DNA of 41,710 bases from an uncultured Fusobacterium sp. (GTDB lineage Bacteria > Fusobacteriota > Fusobacteriia > Fusobacteriales > Fusobacteriaceae), in the NCBI GenBank assembly GCA_900542625.1, contig UQOH01000009.1:1-41710 (forward strand). The letters are read 5' to 3'. Positions 1 to 7,414 of this stretch are shown here, in pieces. Positions within the stretch are counted from its first letter, which is position 1. Each line of letters begins with the position of its first letter. Both the position numbers and the translations under genes were made by a program. The notes beneath the pieces were generated by a model that was given only the letters and a program-made list of their open reading frames with translations, ran no database searches and had not been told where the DNA came from.

Positions 1-275
<275 letters not shown>

Positions 276-419
276 AATATGTTTGATTGACTAGGTCAAT
301 TTAATTTACACTTACTTTTGTTACACCAAATTAGGTATGCTTTTTTGTCTTTATTATTCTCTATTCTGTTGTTAATGTCCTTTATTATTTGTTTGTCCTG
401 TTTCTCACGGACAAGATGT
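276..419 (-). other. rRNA operon leader
   Basis: About 140 nt separate the predicted rRNA start site (near 413) from the 16S 5' end. An inverted repeat TTGTCC...GGACAA (393-414) would put a hairpin at the very 5' end of the transcript. A second short inverted repeat ATTGAC-TAG-GTCAAT (286-300) sits just ahead of the mature 16S and could belong to a processing stem with sequence downstream of 16S, which is outside the window. No protein-coding ORF is credible here. Confidence 0.6.
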
Positions 420-448
420 ATAATACCACAGTAATTAAAATTCGTCAA
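420..448 (-). promoter_or_regulatory. rRNA operon promoter
   Basis: Read on the minus strand: -35 TTGACG (443-448), 17-nt spacer, -10 TATTAT (420-425). The -10 is preceded by TGG, giving an extended -10. The region upstream of the -35 (roughly 449-480) is runs of A and T, as expected of an UP element. The tRNA operon at 29382-29410 has nearly the same promoter, which supports a strong stable-RNA promoter. Confidence 0.85.
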
Positions 449-622
449 CAACTTTTTTTAAAAAAATTAAAAAATTTTTATTTTATTTTCATAGAAATTA
501 AACTAAGCTTTACAAATCAATATTTTTCTAAAGAGAAAAATTTAAAAATTTTCTAAAAAATTTTTTCACAAATATCTTAAACAGCCCAAAAACAGAAAAA
601 AATATTTAAAATTTTTTATTTT
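449..622. other. AT-rich spacer between rRNA promoter and dac 3' end
   Basis: Together with 276-448 this forms a 347-bp stretch without a protein gene. This half is almost pure A/T with many A and T runs (for example 541-570). It probably supplies the UP-like region for the rRNA promoter. I see no GC-rich intrinsic terminator for the carboxypeptidase gene that ends at 623, and no RNA gene. Confidence 0.5.
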
Positions 623-1765
623 TTAATTATCGCTGAAAATTCCAAAAAAATCATTTATTTTTTCTACATTGTCTTTTACAATAAGGTTTCCTGTGTCAGC
701 AAGTCTTCCATCTATGTAAAGCTCATAGCTCCCTACATCTTCACCAGATTTCAACGGAGCTTTTACCAAATACTTTTTAGAGGCTATAAAACGCACCTCA
801 CTGTCATTTCTTACTGCATTGCTGAAATCTTTATCAGGATATACTTCAACCATCTTTACAGCCCCATTGGCAACTTCTATTTCAGAAACAGGAATATTAT
901 CTTTCAAAAATTCTACAAGCTTATATTCTTTATGAAACAACTCTATCTCTTCAAGAATTTTTTCATTTCTCATCTCTTCTGTTGGAGAACCTAAAACAAC
1001 TGTGATAGAATCCATATTATTTTTATCACTAGCAACTGTAATATTGAACCAATTATCGTGGTGTCCTGTCTTTATTCCATAAATCCCCTCTTTTCCAAGA
1101 AGTTTATTTCTATTATAAATTTTATTATTATTTAAATAACTCACTCTTTCTTCTTTTTTAGACGCCATCTCTATGTATTCAGGATAGTTTAAAGCTGCTA
1201 TAGAAAGTTTATAAATTCCCAAAGCACTTCCTACATCTTCCCCTCTTCCTGTCATATGAGGAGGAAGCCCTGTCGGTGTATTATATTTTATTTCATTTCC
1301 AAAGCCAAGTTCTTTAGCTTTATCATTCATCATCTTAACAAAAGTATCTACATCACCGCCTACAAGCTTAGCTAAACCATATGCAGCATTATTGGCTGAA
1401 TGAAGAGCTGTTGCTTTTATTAAATCCTCAACAGAGATTTTCGTTCCCTCTTTCATCCATATTCTGCTGCCCTCCATAACAGCCATAGTTTTATCCACAA
1501 CCATTTTATCTGTAAGTTTAATTTTTCCTTCATTCAAAGCATCATAAGTAAGCATAAGTGTCATAATCTTTGTTACAGATGCCATAGGAACCTTTTCTTT
1601 TTCGTTTTCAGAATAAAAAATGTTTCCTTTAGTGTCCCCTAAAATATATGCTCTGCATATTGGAATTTGTTCTGTAATCTCTTCTGTACTTTCGTTTATA
1701 TCTATCGCCATAATATTCAAACTGGATATTAAAGCAATAATTACAAGCCATAACTTTTTAAGCAA
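623..1765 (-). CDS. dacA: Serine-type D-Ala-D-Ala carboxypeptidase (PBP5/6 family)
   Basis: Penicillin-binding D,D-carboxypeptidase that trims the terminal D-Ala from peptidoglycan pentapeptides in the periplasm. The three active-site motifs are visible: S63-V-T-K66 (SxxK), S-A-N in HSANNAAY, and K-T-G in GIKTGHHDN. A PBP5-type C-terminal beta domain follows. The N-terminus is a signal peptide (MLKKLWLVIIALISSLNIMA) with likely cleavage after IMA. I chose the TTG at 1763-1765 because AAGGGGG lies 6 nt upstream. A longer reading from a TTG at 1816 would put the TATAAT promoter element (1799-1804) inside the gene. About 380 aa, slightly short for the family; only a weak C-terminal amphipathic tail is seen. 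Confidence 0.92.
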   Translation of the reverse strand: MLKKLWLVIIALISSLNIMAIDINESTEEITEQIPICRAYILGDTKGNIFYSENEKEKVPMASVTKIMTLMLTYDALNEGKIKLTDKMVVDKTMAVMEGSRIWMKEGTKISVEDLIKATALHSANNAAYGLAKLVGGDVDTFVKMMNDKAKELGFGNEIKYNTPTGLPPHMTGRGEDVGSALGIYKLSIAALNYPEYIEMASKKEERVSYLNNNKIYNRNKLLGKEGIYGIKTGHHDNWFNITVASDKNNMDSITVVLGSPTEEMRNEKILEEIELFHKEYKLVEFLKDNIPVSEIEVANGAVKMVEVYPDKDFSNAVRNDSEVRFIASKKYLVKAPLKSGEDVGSYELYIDGRLADTGNLIVKDNVEKINDFFGIFSDN

Positions 1766-1798
1766 TCTATTCCCCCTTGAATCTTTTTTGTATACTAA

Positions 1799-1807
1799 AT
1801 TATAGCA
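1799..1807 (-). promoter_or_regulatory. Extended -10 promoter for dacA
   Basis: Minus strand TGCTATAAT, a perfect extended -10 (TGnTATAAT). No good -35 is visible because the terminator of nifU occupies that position. Transcription would start near 1792, giving a leader of about 27 nt before the preferred TTG start. Confidence 0.65.
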
Positions 1808-1810
1808 TTT

Positions 1811-1843
1811 TTTCAAAAAAAAGAAAGAGGCTGAGCCTCTTTC
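1811..1843 (-). terminator. Intrinsic terminator after nifU
   Basis: Minus-strand stem GAAAGAGG / CCTCTTTC (1823-1830 with 1836-1843), 5-nt loop, then eight T residues. It lies 19 nt past the nifU stop and directly abuts the dacA promoter, so it separates the two transcription units. Confidence 0.9.
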
Positions 1844-1861
1844 GAAATATTATTTAAAATA

Positions 1862-2236
1862 TTATTTTTCTTTTTTTGCTAAATAATCTTCAATAGCAGC
1901 TTTAACTGCCTCTTCTGCTAATACAGAACAGTGCATTTTTACTGGAGGAAGACCATCAAGAGCCTCTGCCACTACTTTATTAGTGATTTTTAACGCTTCA
2001 TGAATATCTTTTCCTAATATCATTTCTGTAGAAATTGAAGATGTTGCAATTGCTGATGCACATCCAAATGTTCTGAACTTTACATCTGTTATAATATCAT
2101 TATCTATTTTTAAAAATATTTCCATTATATCCCCGCAAGAAGGGTTTCCTATTTTTCCATATCCGTCTGGATTTTCTATAACTCCCATGTTTCTAGGATT
2201 CATAAAGTGATCCATTACTTTTTCTGAGTATTGCAT
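1862..2236 (-). CDS. nifU: NifU/IscU-type Fe-S cluster scaffold
   Basis: 124-aa scaffold on which [2Fe-2S]/[4Fe-4S] clusters are assembled from sulfur supplied by the cysteine desulfurase encoded just upstream. The three conserved cysteines are present: C34 (NPSCGD), C59 (FGCAS) and C103 (HCSVL). It is a single-domain form without the C-terminal Nfu domain of nitrogen-fixer NifU. The gene follows nifS by 33 nt in the same operon and is closed by the terminator at 1811-1843. The name iscU would be equally acceptable. Confidence 0.93.
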   Translation of the reverse strand: MQYSEKVMDHFMNPRNMGVIENPDGYGKIGNPSCGDIMEIFLKIDNDIITDVKFRTFGCASAIATSSISTEMILGKDIHEALKITNKVVAEALDGLPPVKMHCSVLAEEAVKAAIEDYLAKKEK

Positions 2237-2269
2237 TATTAATTTGCCTCCCTATATTTTAAATAAATA

Positions 2270-3436
2270 TTATTTATGAAATTCATTCCAAAGTGGTGAC
2301 ATCATTCTTAACTTACCGATAACCTCTACCACTGCATCTATTGTATAATCTATCTCTTCTTTTGTATTATATTTTCCAAGACTGAATCTTATTGTTCCAT
2401 GAGCAAATTCTTCAGGAATACCCATTGCTAAAAGCACATGTGAAGCCTGCAGTTCATCAGATGAACAAGCTGAACCAGAACTTACTGCTATTCCTTTCAT
2501 GCTAAGTGAAAGAAGAATTGATTCTCCTTCTACATATTTGAAAGTTACGCTTGATGTTCCGGGAAGTCTTTTTACTTTTTTACCATTGATTACAATTTCA
2601 GGTATTTTAGCTAAAAGTTGTTCTTCAAAATAATCTCTTAATTCAGATTCTTTTTTAAACTCTTCATCCATTGTTGCATATGCTTTTTCTAAAGCTTTTG
2701 CCATTCCAACGATTAATGGAGTATTAGTTGTACCAGGTCTTAGTTTTTTCTCCTGACCTCCACCTGTAATAACTTTTCCAAGTCTTACTCCGTTTCTTAC
2801 ATATAAAGCTCCAACACCTTTTGGTCCGTAGAATTTATGAGCAGTGAATACTAATAAATCTATTCCCATTGCTTTTGGATCTATTGGAAGTTTTCCCATA
2901 GACTGAACTGCATCTACATGGAATAAAATTTTATTTTCTTTAGCTATTTTTCCTATCTCTTCGATTGGCTGTATAACACCAGTTTCATTATTGGCGTGCA
3001 TTACAGAAATAAGAATTGTTTCATCTTTTATAGCAGATTTAAGTTGTTCTAAATCTACAACTCCATTTTCATCTACATTTAAAACTGTTATTTCATATCC
3101 TTCTTTTTCTAAATCTTTACATGTATTTCTTACACCAGGGTGTTCTATTGAACTTACAATTATATGTTTCCCTCTGTTTTTGTATGCTCTTGCAACTCCT
3201 CTTATAGCAAGGTTGTCTCCCTCTGTTCCAGAACCTGTAAAGATTACTTCATCTGGCAACACTCCAAGAAGATCTGCTATTGTTTTTCTAGACTCTGCTA
3301 CAGCTTTTCCTGTTTCTTTTCCAAAAAGGTGTAAGCTGAAGGCGTTTCCATATTCTTCTTTAAAAAATGGTATCATTGCTTCAAATGCATCATCATCAAG
3401 TCTTGTTGTTGCATTGTTATCTAAATATATTTTCAT
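2270..3436 (-). CDS. nifS: Cysteine desulfurase (NifS/IscS family)
   Basis: PLP enzyme that converts cysteine to alanine and passes the sulfur to the NifU scaffold. Visible features are the PLP lysine in TAHKFYGPKG, the upstream HVDAVQ motif and the active-site cysteine near residue 324 in SSGSACSSDE. It has the class I (NifS/IscS) loop rather than the short SufS type. Start: ATG at 3434-3436 (MKIYLDNNATT), with GGGAG 11 nt upstream. A TTG at 3454 would add six residues but lacks a better ribosome site. It is expressed from the promoter at 3479-3507. Confidence 0.94.
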   Translation of the reverse strand: MKIYLDNNATTRLDDDAFEAMIPFFKEEYGNAFSLHLFGKETGKAVAESRKTIADLLGVLPDEVIFTGSGTEGDNLAIRGVARAYKNRGKHIIVSSIEHPGVRNTCKDLEKEGYEITVLNVDENGVVDLEQLKSAIKDETILISVMHANNETGVIQPIEEIGKIAKENKILFHVDAVQSMGKLPIDPKAMGIDLLVFTAHKFYGPKGVGALYVRNGVRLGKVITGGGQEKKLRPGTTNTPLIVGMAKALEKAYATMDEEFKKESELRDYFEEQLLAKIPEIVINGKKVKRLPGTSSVTFKYVEGESILLSLSMKGIAVSSGSACSSDELQASHVLLAMGIPEEFAHGTIRFSLGKYNTKEEIDYTIDAVVEVIGKLRMMSPLWNEFHK

Positions 3437-3477
3437 TTTTGAATCAGCTCCCAAGATTTAATTTCTTTTCCCATTTA

Positions 3478-3593
3478 CTTTATACCATTCTTTATTTACC
3501 ATGTCAAGAATTATTATATATATTTTTCATATTTTTTCAAGGGATTATAAGCCTTATACCCTGTATTGTATATTTGCCAACTCAAGAATTATT
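3478..3593. repeat. Two tandem diverged copies of a promoter-like module
   Basis: Positions 3478-3515 and 3553-3593 share the same order of blocks on the minus strand: AATAATTCTTGA, then TGG, then AAATA, then GGTATAA. They are about 75 bp apart. The downstream copy is the nifS promoter. The upstream copy keeps the -10-like TATAAG but has a longer spacer and a poorer -35. Confidence 0.5.
3479..3507 (-). promoter_or_regulatory. Promoter of nifS-nifU
   Basis: Minus strand: -35 TTGACA (3502-3507), 17-nt spacer ending in TGG, -10 TATAAA (3479-3484). A diverged copy of the same 38-41 bp module lies upstream at 3553-3593. No Rrf2/IscR-type regulator gene is in the window. Confidence 0.75.
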
Positions 3594-3628
3594 TAAATAA
3601 ATTCCTATCAACTATAAAATTAAGAATA

Positions 3629-4435
3629 TTATAGTTCAATAGTCTCTAAATCATCTGGAACAAGTATATTTCCTTTAAAATATTGTGCTCCCTCTTCTTT
3701 ATACAATTCTTTTCTGTTCTTTATATTTTTATCCTCTGTGTGATAAAGTATAAGATTTTTTACATTCATTGTCTCTGCAAGTTCGCTTGCCTCTTTTACA
3801 GTAGAATGAGTTTTTTCATATGGTCCAAACTCTTCTGCCTCCGAGTATAAACAGTATGCATCATGCATAAGCCATTTGCTGTTTTCTACAAACTCTCTTT
3901 CATATTTATGATATGGCTCGTCTCCACAGCATGTAAGTTTCTCTCCATTTCCAAGATCAACAGAAAAACCAAATTGTTTTGCTTTTGTTGAGTAGATATC
4001 AAAGAATGTTGTTTTATGCCCTATGATAAAACGTTTTTCTCCATTGTAAACAGGAATAAGATGAACTCTTTTTCCGATAAATTTTGTTTCCATTTCATGT
4101 AAAACCATATGAGAAATATCATATATAACTTCTATAACTTCTTCGTGAGCATAAACTTTTACTTCACCTTCATAATTATTCTGATGCATCTCCTGGCATA
4201 TCATACGTATCATCCATATAACACCCATTAAATGATCTATATGCTTGTGAGTTACAAAAATATTCTTTATGTCTTTCCAATTTACCCCAGCATATTTAAG
4301 CTGTCTTAAAACAGTACTTCCTCCGCCGCCGTTAATAAGAAAATAATTTTCGCCTTCAGCTAACACAAAACACGAATTATAACACTCTGTTACTGCTGCA
4401 TTCCCTGTCCCTAACATTATAAGTTTCAAAACCAT
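3629..4435 (-). CDS. MBL-fold metal-dependent hydrolase (RNase Z-like)
   Basis: 268-aa metallo-beta-lactamase-fold protein. The metal-binding signature T-H-K-H-I-D-H lies near residues 62-68, followed by further ligands in MHDAYC and LYHTED. The overall pattern resembles RNase Z/ElaC-like and phosphodiesterase-like hydrolases. It has no exosite insertion typical of tRNase Z, so the substrate is open. The loop NGGGG replaces the usual DxGxG at strand 2. The ATG at 4433-4435 was chosen because AAGG lies about 6 nt upstream; a GTG one codon earlier is also possible. It lies between nth and nifS. Confidence 0.8.
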   Translation of the reverse strand: MVLKLIMLGTGNAAVTECYNSCFVLAEGENYFLINGGGGSTVLRQLKYAGVNWKDIKNIFVTHKHIDHLMGVIWMIRMICQEMHQNNYEGEVKVYAHEEVIEVIYDISHMVLHEMETKFIGKRVHLIPVYNGEKRFIIGHKTTFFDIYSTKAKQFGFSVDLGNGEKLTCCGDEPYHKYEREFVENSKWLMHDAYCLYSEAEEFGPYEKTHSTVKEASELAETMNVKNLILYHTEDKNIKNRKELYKEEGAQYFKGNILVPDDLETIEL

Positions 4436-4458
4436 CACTGCCTTTCAAATTTATATTT

Positions 4459-5109
4459 TTATTTTTTACTTATTTCTTCATAATGCTTGCAAGCCGTTTT
4501 TATTTCACACTCAGCACACTGAGGACGTCTTGCTATACATTTATCTCTTCCCTGTAAAATAATATAATGTGAAAAGTCTATCCAGCTTTTTTTAGGCACT
4601 ATCTTCATCAAATCTCTTTCAATCTTCACCGGATCTGTTTCCACTGTAAGCCCCAACAAATTAGTAATTCTTTTTACATGAGTATCAACTGTTATTCCGT
4701 CAGCAAGTCCCCAGATTTCCCCTCTCACAACATTGGCTGTTTTTCTTCCCACTCCTCCAAGTTCAAGAAGTTCGTCCATCTCTTGAGGAATTTCTCCATT
4801 ATATTTTTCAAGGAGCTGTCTGCTTGCTTTCTGAATATTTTTAGCTTTATTTTTATAAAATCCTGTACTTTTTATAAGTTCTTCTATCTCTGTTAACTCC
4901 ATTTCTGCAAACTGCTCAGGAGTATTTATTTTATCTTCGTTAAACATTTTTTCAGTTACAATATTTACACGTTTATCTGTACATTGTGCAGAAAGTATTA
5001 CTGCAACTAAAAGTTCAAAAGGAGTTTTAAAATTTAGTGCACATTTTGGTTTTCCAAATTTTTCTTCTAATTTTTCCAAAACATATTTTACTTTTTCTTT
5101 TTTATTCAT
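4459..5109 (-). CDS. nth: Endonuclease III (DNA glycosylase/AP lyase)
   Basis: 216-aa base-excision repair enzyme that removes oxidised pyrimidines and nicks at the abasic site. The helix-hairpin-helix ELGGVGRKTANVV carries the catalytic lysine, and the catalytic aspartate is in ITVDTHVKR. The C-terminal [4Fe-4S] ligands follow the C-x6-C-x2-C-x5-C pattern (CIARRPQCAECEIKTAC). Length is normal for the family. It is separated by 23 nt from the downstream MBL hydrolase gene, so the two are probably cotranscribed. Confidence 0.96.
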   Translation of the reverse strand: MNKKEKVKYVLEKLEEKFGKPKCALNFKTPFELLVAVILSAQCTDKRVNIVTEKMFNEDKINTPEQFAEMELTEIEELIKSTGFYKNKAKNIQKASRQLLEKYNGEIPQEMDELLELGGVGRKTANVVRGEIWGLADGITVDTHVKRITNLLGLTVETDPVKIERDLMKIVPKKSWIDFSHYIILQGRDKCIARRPQCAECEIKTACKHYEEISKK

Positions 5110-5144
5110 TTATCTTTCCATCTCCTTTTGATTATTATTTAATA

Positions 5145-5372
5145 AAAATAAAAAATCTGAGGCTGTTGTATTTTGTAATTAAGAATAAAATCCTCTAGGA
5201 AAAAATATCAGCTATCTATATTGCTTACAGAAAGAAAATTTGAAACTCGTTTCACTCAAACAGTCAAATTTTCTGTATTCTGTTTCGCTGCATAGATTAC
5301 GCAGATATTTTTAATATCGAGAATTTTATTCTTAATTTTTTTTAACTCACAACAACCTCTATTTTTTATTTT
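5145..5372. repeat. Long near-palindromic repeat (MITE-like or large hairpin element)
   Basis: Nested inverted-repeat blocks pair outside-in around a centre near 5250. GAGGCTGTTGT (5159-5169) pairs with ACAACAACCTC (5349-5359). AATTAAGAATAAAATCCTC (5177-5195) pairs with 5319-5337, 18 of 19 positions matching. AAAAATATCAGC (5201-5212) pairs with 5301-5312. ACAGAAAGAAAATTTGA (around 5227) pairs with the block around 5263-5282, with a bulge. The flanks continue as A-rich and T-rich arms. There is no ORF. The arm core recurs at 36039-36083. It fills the gap between the GNAT gene and nth. Confidence 0.7.
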
Positions 5373-5373
5373 C

Positions 5374-5838
5374 TTATAAAGATTTTATAAAAAGCATATG
5401 TTCTATGCCCTTATAAACTTCTATTCCATCATATTGAAATTTTGATTTTTTAAAAGCACTCAGAGAAGCTGTATTTTCCTCTAAAATATACGCAAGAATT
5501 ATTGAAATATCAGGTCTTTTAAAATGAAGCTCCTCAATACTTCTTTCAATAATCTTGTGGCTGTAGCCATGCTCTCTTATATCTTTTACAAGATATATAT
5601 TTATTATGGCACATTCCCCTTCCAGCTCAAATTTTACGCACCCTAAAAACTTCCCAGTTTCTGTACTGGTCACTGTGTATAAAATATATGCCTCTGAATG
5701 AATAAGAAATTTGTACCACCTTTCATGAGCTTCCCACTGTTCTTCCAGATTATCATAATATTTTTTTATATAATCCAAATGAATATGATTGTATATTTCA
5801 GGAATATCACTTTCTGTTGTTTCTCTTAAAAGAATCAA
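5374..5838 (-). CDS. GNAT-family N-acetyltransferase
   Basis: About 154 aa with a GNAT fold: N-terminal RETTESDIPEIYNH, a central beta-strand region and the C-terminal block ENTASLSAFKKSKFQYDG typical of acetyl-CoA-dependent acetyltransferases. The acceptor cannot be told from sequence. Start: TTG at 5836-5838, because AAGGTGA lies 6 nt upstream; an in-frame GTG three codons earlier overlaps that ribosome site. The stop codon lies at the edge of the palindromic repeat at 5145-5372. Confidence 0.75.
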   Translation of the reverse strand: MILLRETTESDIPEIYNHIHLDYIKKYYDNLEEQWEAHERWYKFLIHSEAYILYTVTSTETGKFLGCVKFELEGECAIINIYLVKDIREHGYSHKIIERSIEELHFKRPDISIILAYILEENTASLSAFKKSKFQYDGIEVYKGIEHMLFIKSL

Positions 5839-5883
5839 AAAAATCACCTTTTTTTATTATTGTTTATATACATTTTTGTCTGC

Positions 5884-7107
5884 TTATTTTAATACTATTC
5901 TGTTAAATTTCTTTTTACCCATTTTTACAATGGCTTCTCCGTCTTTAAAAACTTCTTCTGTTAAAGCAAAAGCTACATCAGTAACTTTATCTCCGTTTAC
6001 TGACATCCCGTTTTGCTGTATTAATCTTCTTCCTTCACTCTTAGTTTTTAAAACTCCATTTTCAGTTAAGAAATCTATCATATTTACACCAAGATTTTCT
6101 TTTGAAAGTTCTGTTGTTGGAAGGTTAGAAACATCTCCTCCTGTACCAAAAGCACCTTCAGCAGCAGTTTTAGCTTTATCTGCCTCTTCCTGTCCGTGAA
6201 TCATCTTAGTTATTTCATGAGCAAGCACAATTTTAGCCTGGTTGATTTCTGCATCTTTTAAAGCTCCAAGTCTTCTTACTTCATCCATTGGAATAAATGT
6301 TAACAGTGCAAGACATTTTTCAACATCTTCATCTGCAATATTTCTCCAGTATTGATAAAATTCATATGGAGATGTTTTTTCAGGATCAAGCCATAAAGCA
6401 CCTTTTGCTGTTTTTCCCATTTTCTTACCTTCGCTGTTAGTAAGAAGTGTGCAAGTCATACCATATACTGTTTCCTGTTTTTTCTTTCTTACAAGATTTA
6501 TACCAGCTATAATATTTGACCATTGGTCATCTCCTCCAAGCTGCATTTTACAGTTATATTTTTCGTTAAGCACATAGAAATCATATCCCTGCATTAACAT
6601 ATAGTTAAACTCTAAGAAAGATAATCCTTTTTCCATTCTTGATTTAAAACACTCTGCTGCAAGCATTTTGTTTACAGAGAACTCTGCTCCTATTTCTCTT
6701 AAGAAATCTATATAGTTAAGTCCTAATAACCAGTTTGCATTGTTTTCCAAAACAGCTTTTCCATCTGAAAAATCTATAAATTTTTCCATTTGTTTTTTTA
6801 TACATGCAACATTGTGAGCTATTGTTTCTTTTGTCATCATAGTTCTCATATCTGTTCTTCCGCTTGGATCTCCAACCATCGCTGTTCCTCCGCCTACAAG
6901 TGCGATTGGTCTGTGTCCAAATTTCTGCATGTGAGCCATAAACATCATAGCTATAAAGTGTCCTACGTGTAAGCTGTCTGCTGTTGGGTCAAATCCAATA
7001 TAGAAAGTTATTTTCTCTTCTGATAAAAGCTTTTTAATCTCTTCTTCATCTGTGAACTGTTTTAAATATCCACGATCTTTAAGCACGTCATAAACATTTT
7101 CCATCAT
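5884..7107 (-). CDS. tyrS: Tyrosyl-tRNA synthetase
   Basis: Class I aminoacyl-tRNA synthetase charging tRNA-Tyr. The HIGH signature is H47-V-G-H50 (FDPTADSLHVGH), the KMSKS-like motif is K229-M-G-K-T233, and a C-terminal S4-like RNA-binding domain ends the 407-aa protein. AGGGGG precedes two adjacent ATG codons (7105-7107 and 7102-7104); either may start. The preceding 311 bp carry a promoter, a Tyr-rich leader ORF, hairpins and an intrinsic terminator (7180-7208), so expression is probably controlled by attenuation. A separate weak promoter between terminator and gene (TGTTAAAAT near 7135-7143) cannot be excluded. Confidence 0.97.
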   Translation of the reverse strand: MMENVYDVLKDRGYLKQFTDEEEIKKLLSEEKITFYIGFDPTADSLHVGHFIAMMFMAHMQKFGHRPIALVGGGTAMVGDPSGRTDMRTMMTKETIAHNVACIKKQMEKFIDFSDGKAVLENNANWLLGLNYIDFLREIGAEFSVNKMLAAECFKSRMEKGLSFLEFNYMLMQGYDFYVLNEKYNCKMQLGGDDQWSNIIAGINLVRKKKQETVYGMTCTLLTNSEGKKMGKTAKGALWLDPEKTSPYEFYQYWRNIADEDVEKCLALLTFIPMDEVRRLGALKDAEINQAKIVLAHEITKMIHGQEEADKAKTAAEGAFGTGGDVSNLPTTELSKENLGVNMIDFLTENGVLKTKSEGRRLIQQNGMSVNGDKVTDVAFALTEEVFKDGEAIVKMGKKKFNRIVLK

Positions 7108-7164
7108 TATATCCCCCTGATTTTTATTTTACATTTCATTTTAACATAAAGATATTTGTTTTAA

Positions 7165-7208
7165 AAGCAAATAAAAGAAAAGCCTGTTGAATATTTATCA
7201 ACAGGCTT
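7165..7208 (-). terminator. Intrinsic terminator upstream of tyrS (candidate attenuator)
   Basis: Minus-strand stem AAGCCTGTTGA / TCAACAGGCTT (7198-7208 with 7180-7190), 7-nt loop, followed by a T-rich tract. It lies 73 nt upstream of tyrS and about 90 nt after the Tyr-codon leader ORF. It may simply end the patatin-like gene's transcript, but its position after the leader promoter and ORF fits an attenuator. Confidence 0.85.
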
Positions 7209-7234
7209 GTTTTATTCCTATCAAAATATATTCT

Positions 7235-7294
7235 CCAGCATTACTATTTACATTACAAAGCTGGTTTAAAACTTTTATTTTTCAGTCTTAAACC
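7235..7294 (-). other. Overlapping leader hairpins between the YYY ORF and the terminator
   Basis: Hairpin 1: GGTTTAAGACT with AGTTTTAAACC (7284-7294 with 7263-7273), 11 bp including one G-U pair, starting 3 nt after the leader stop codon. Hairpin 2: CCAGC with GCTGG (7260-7264 with 7235-7239). It shares bases 7263-7264 with hairpin 1, so the two cannot both be complete. The inner part of hairpin 2 (7240-7248) is also perfectly complementary to the Tyr-codon segment (7306-7314). Mutually exclusive pairings of this kind are what ribosome-controlled attenuators use. Confidence 0.6.
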
Positions 7295-7297
7295 TTA

Positions 7298-7351
7298 TTA
7301 TCTGCAATAGTAATATGAAGCTGTCAAGAATACATTTTTTAAAGTTACCAT
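7298..7351 (-). CDS. Putative tyrosine leader peptide of tyrS (17 aa)
   Basis: A small ORF encoding MVTLKNVFLTASYYYCR, with three consecutive Tyr codons (TAT TAC TAT, 7315-7307) shortly before its stop. AGGAG lies at 7360-7364 with an 8-nt gap to ATG 7349-7351, a strong ribosome site. A promoter (7386-7414) starts transcription about 28 nt upstream of the ATG. Alternative hairpins and a terminator lie between it and tyrS. I infer a ribosome-stalling sensor of charged tRNA-Tyr. The same frame is open upstream to an ATG at 7417 (39 aa), one nt past the patatin stop, but that start has no good ribosome site. Confidence 0.65.
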   Translation of the reverse strand: MVTLKNVFLTASYYYCR

Positions 7352-7385
7352 TTTCTTTTCTCCTAAAATATCTTTAACTTTCTCT

Positions 7386-7414
7386 ATTCTATCATTTTTT
7401 TCAAGGATTTTCAA
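7386..7414 (-). promoter_or_regulatory. Promoter for the tyrS leader transcript
   Basis: Minus strand: -35 TTGAAA (7409-7414), 17-nt spacer, -10 TAGAAT (7386-7391) preceded by TGA (extended -10). It overlaps the 3' end of the patatin-like gene. Start of transcription is expected near 7379. A second possible promoter lies inside the leader ORF: TTGACA at 7322-7327 with GATAAT at 7297-7302, but the spacer is 19 nt. Confidence 0.75.

Noticed and set aside
449..622. Origin of replication or DnaA-box region
   Set aside because: AT-rich, but no TTATCCACA-type boxes were recognised and no dnaA/dnaN neighbours are present.
5145..5372. Pseudogene or insertion-sequence remnant
   Set aside because: No reading frame or transposase-like residues are visible in any frame; the content is explained by inverted repeats only.
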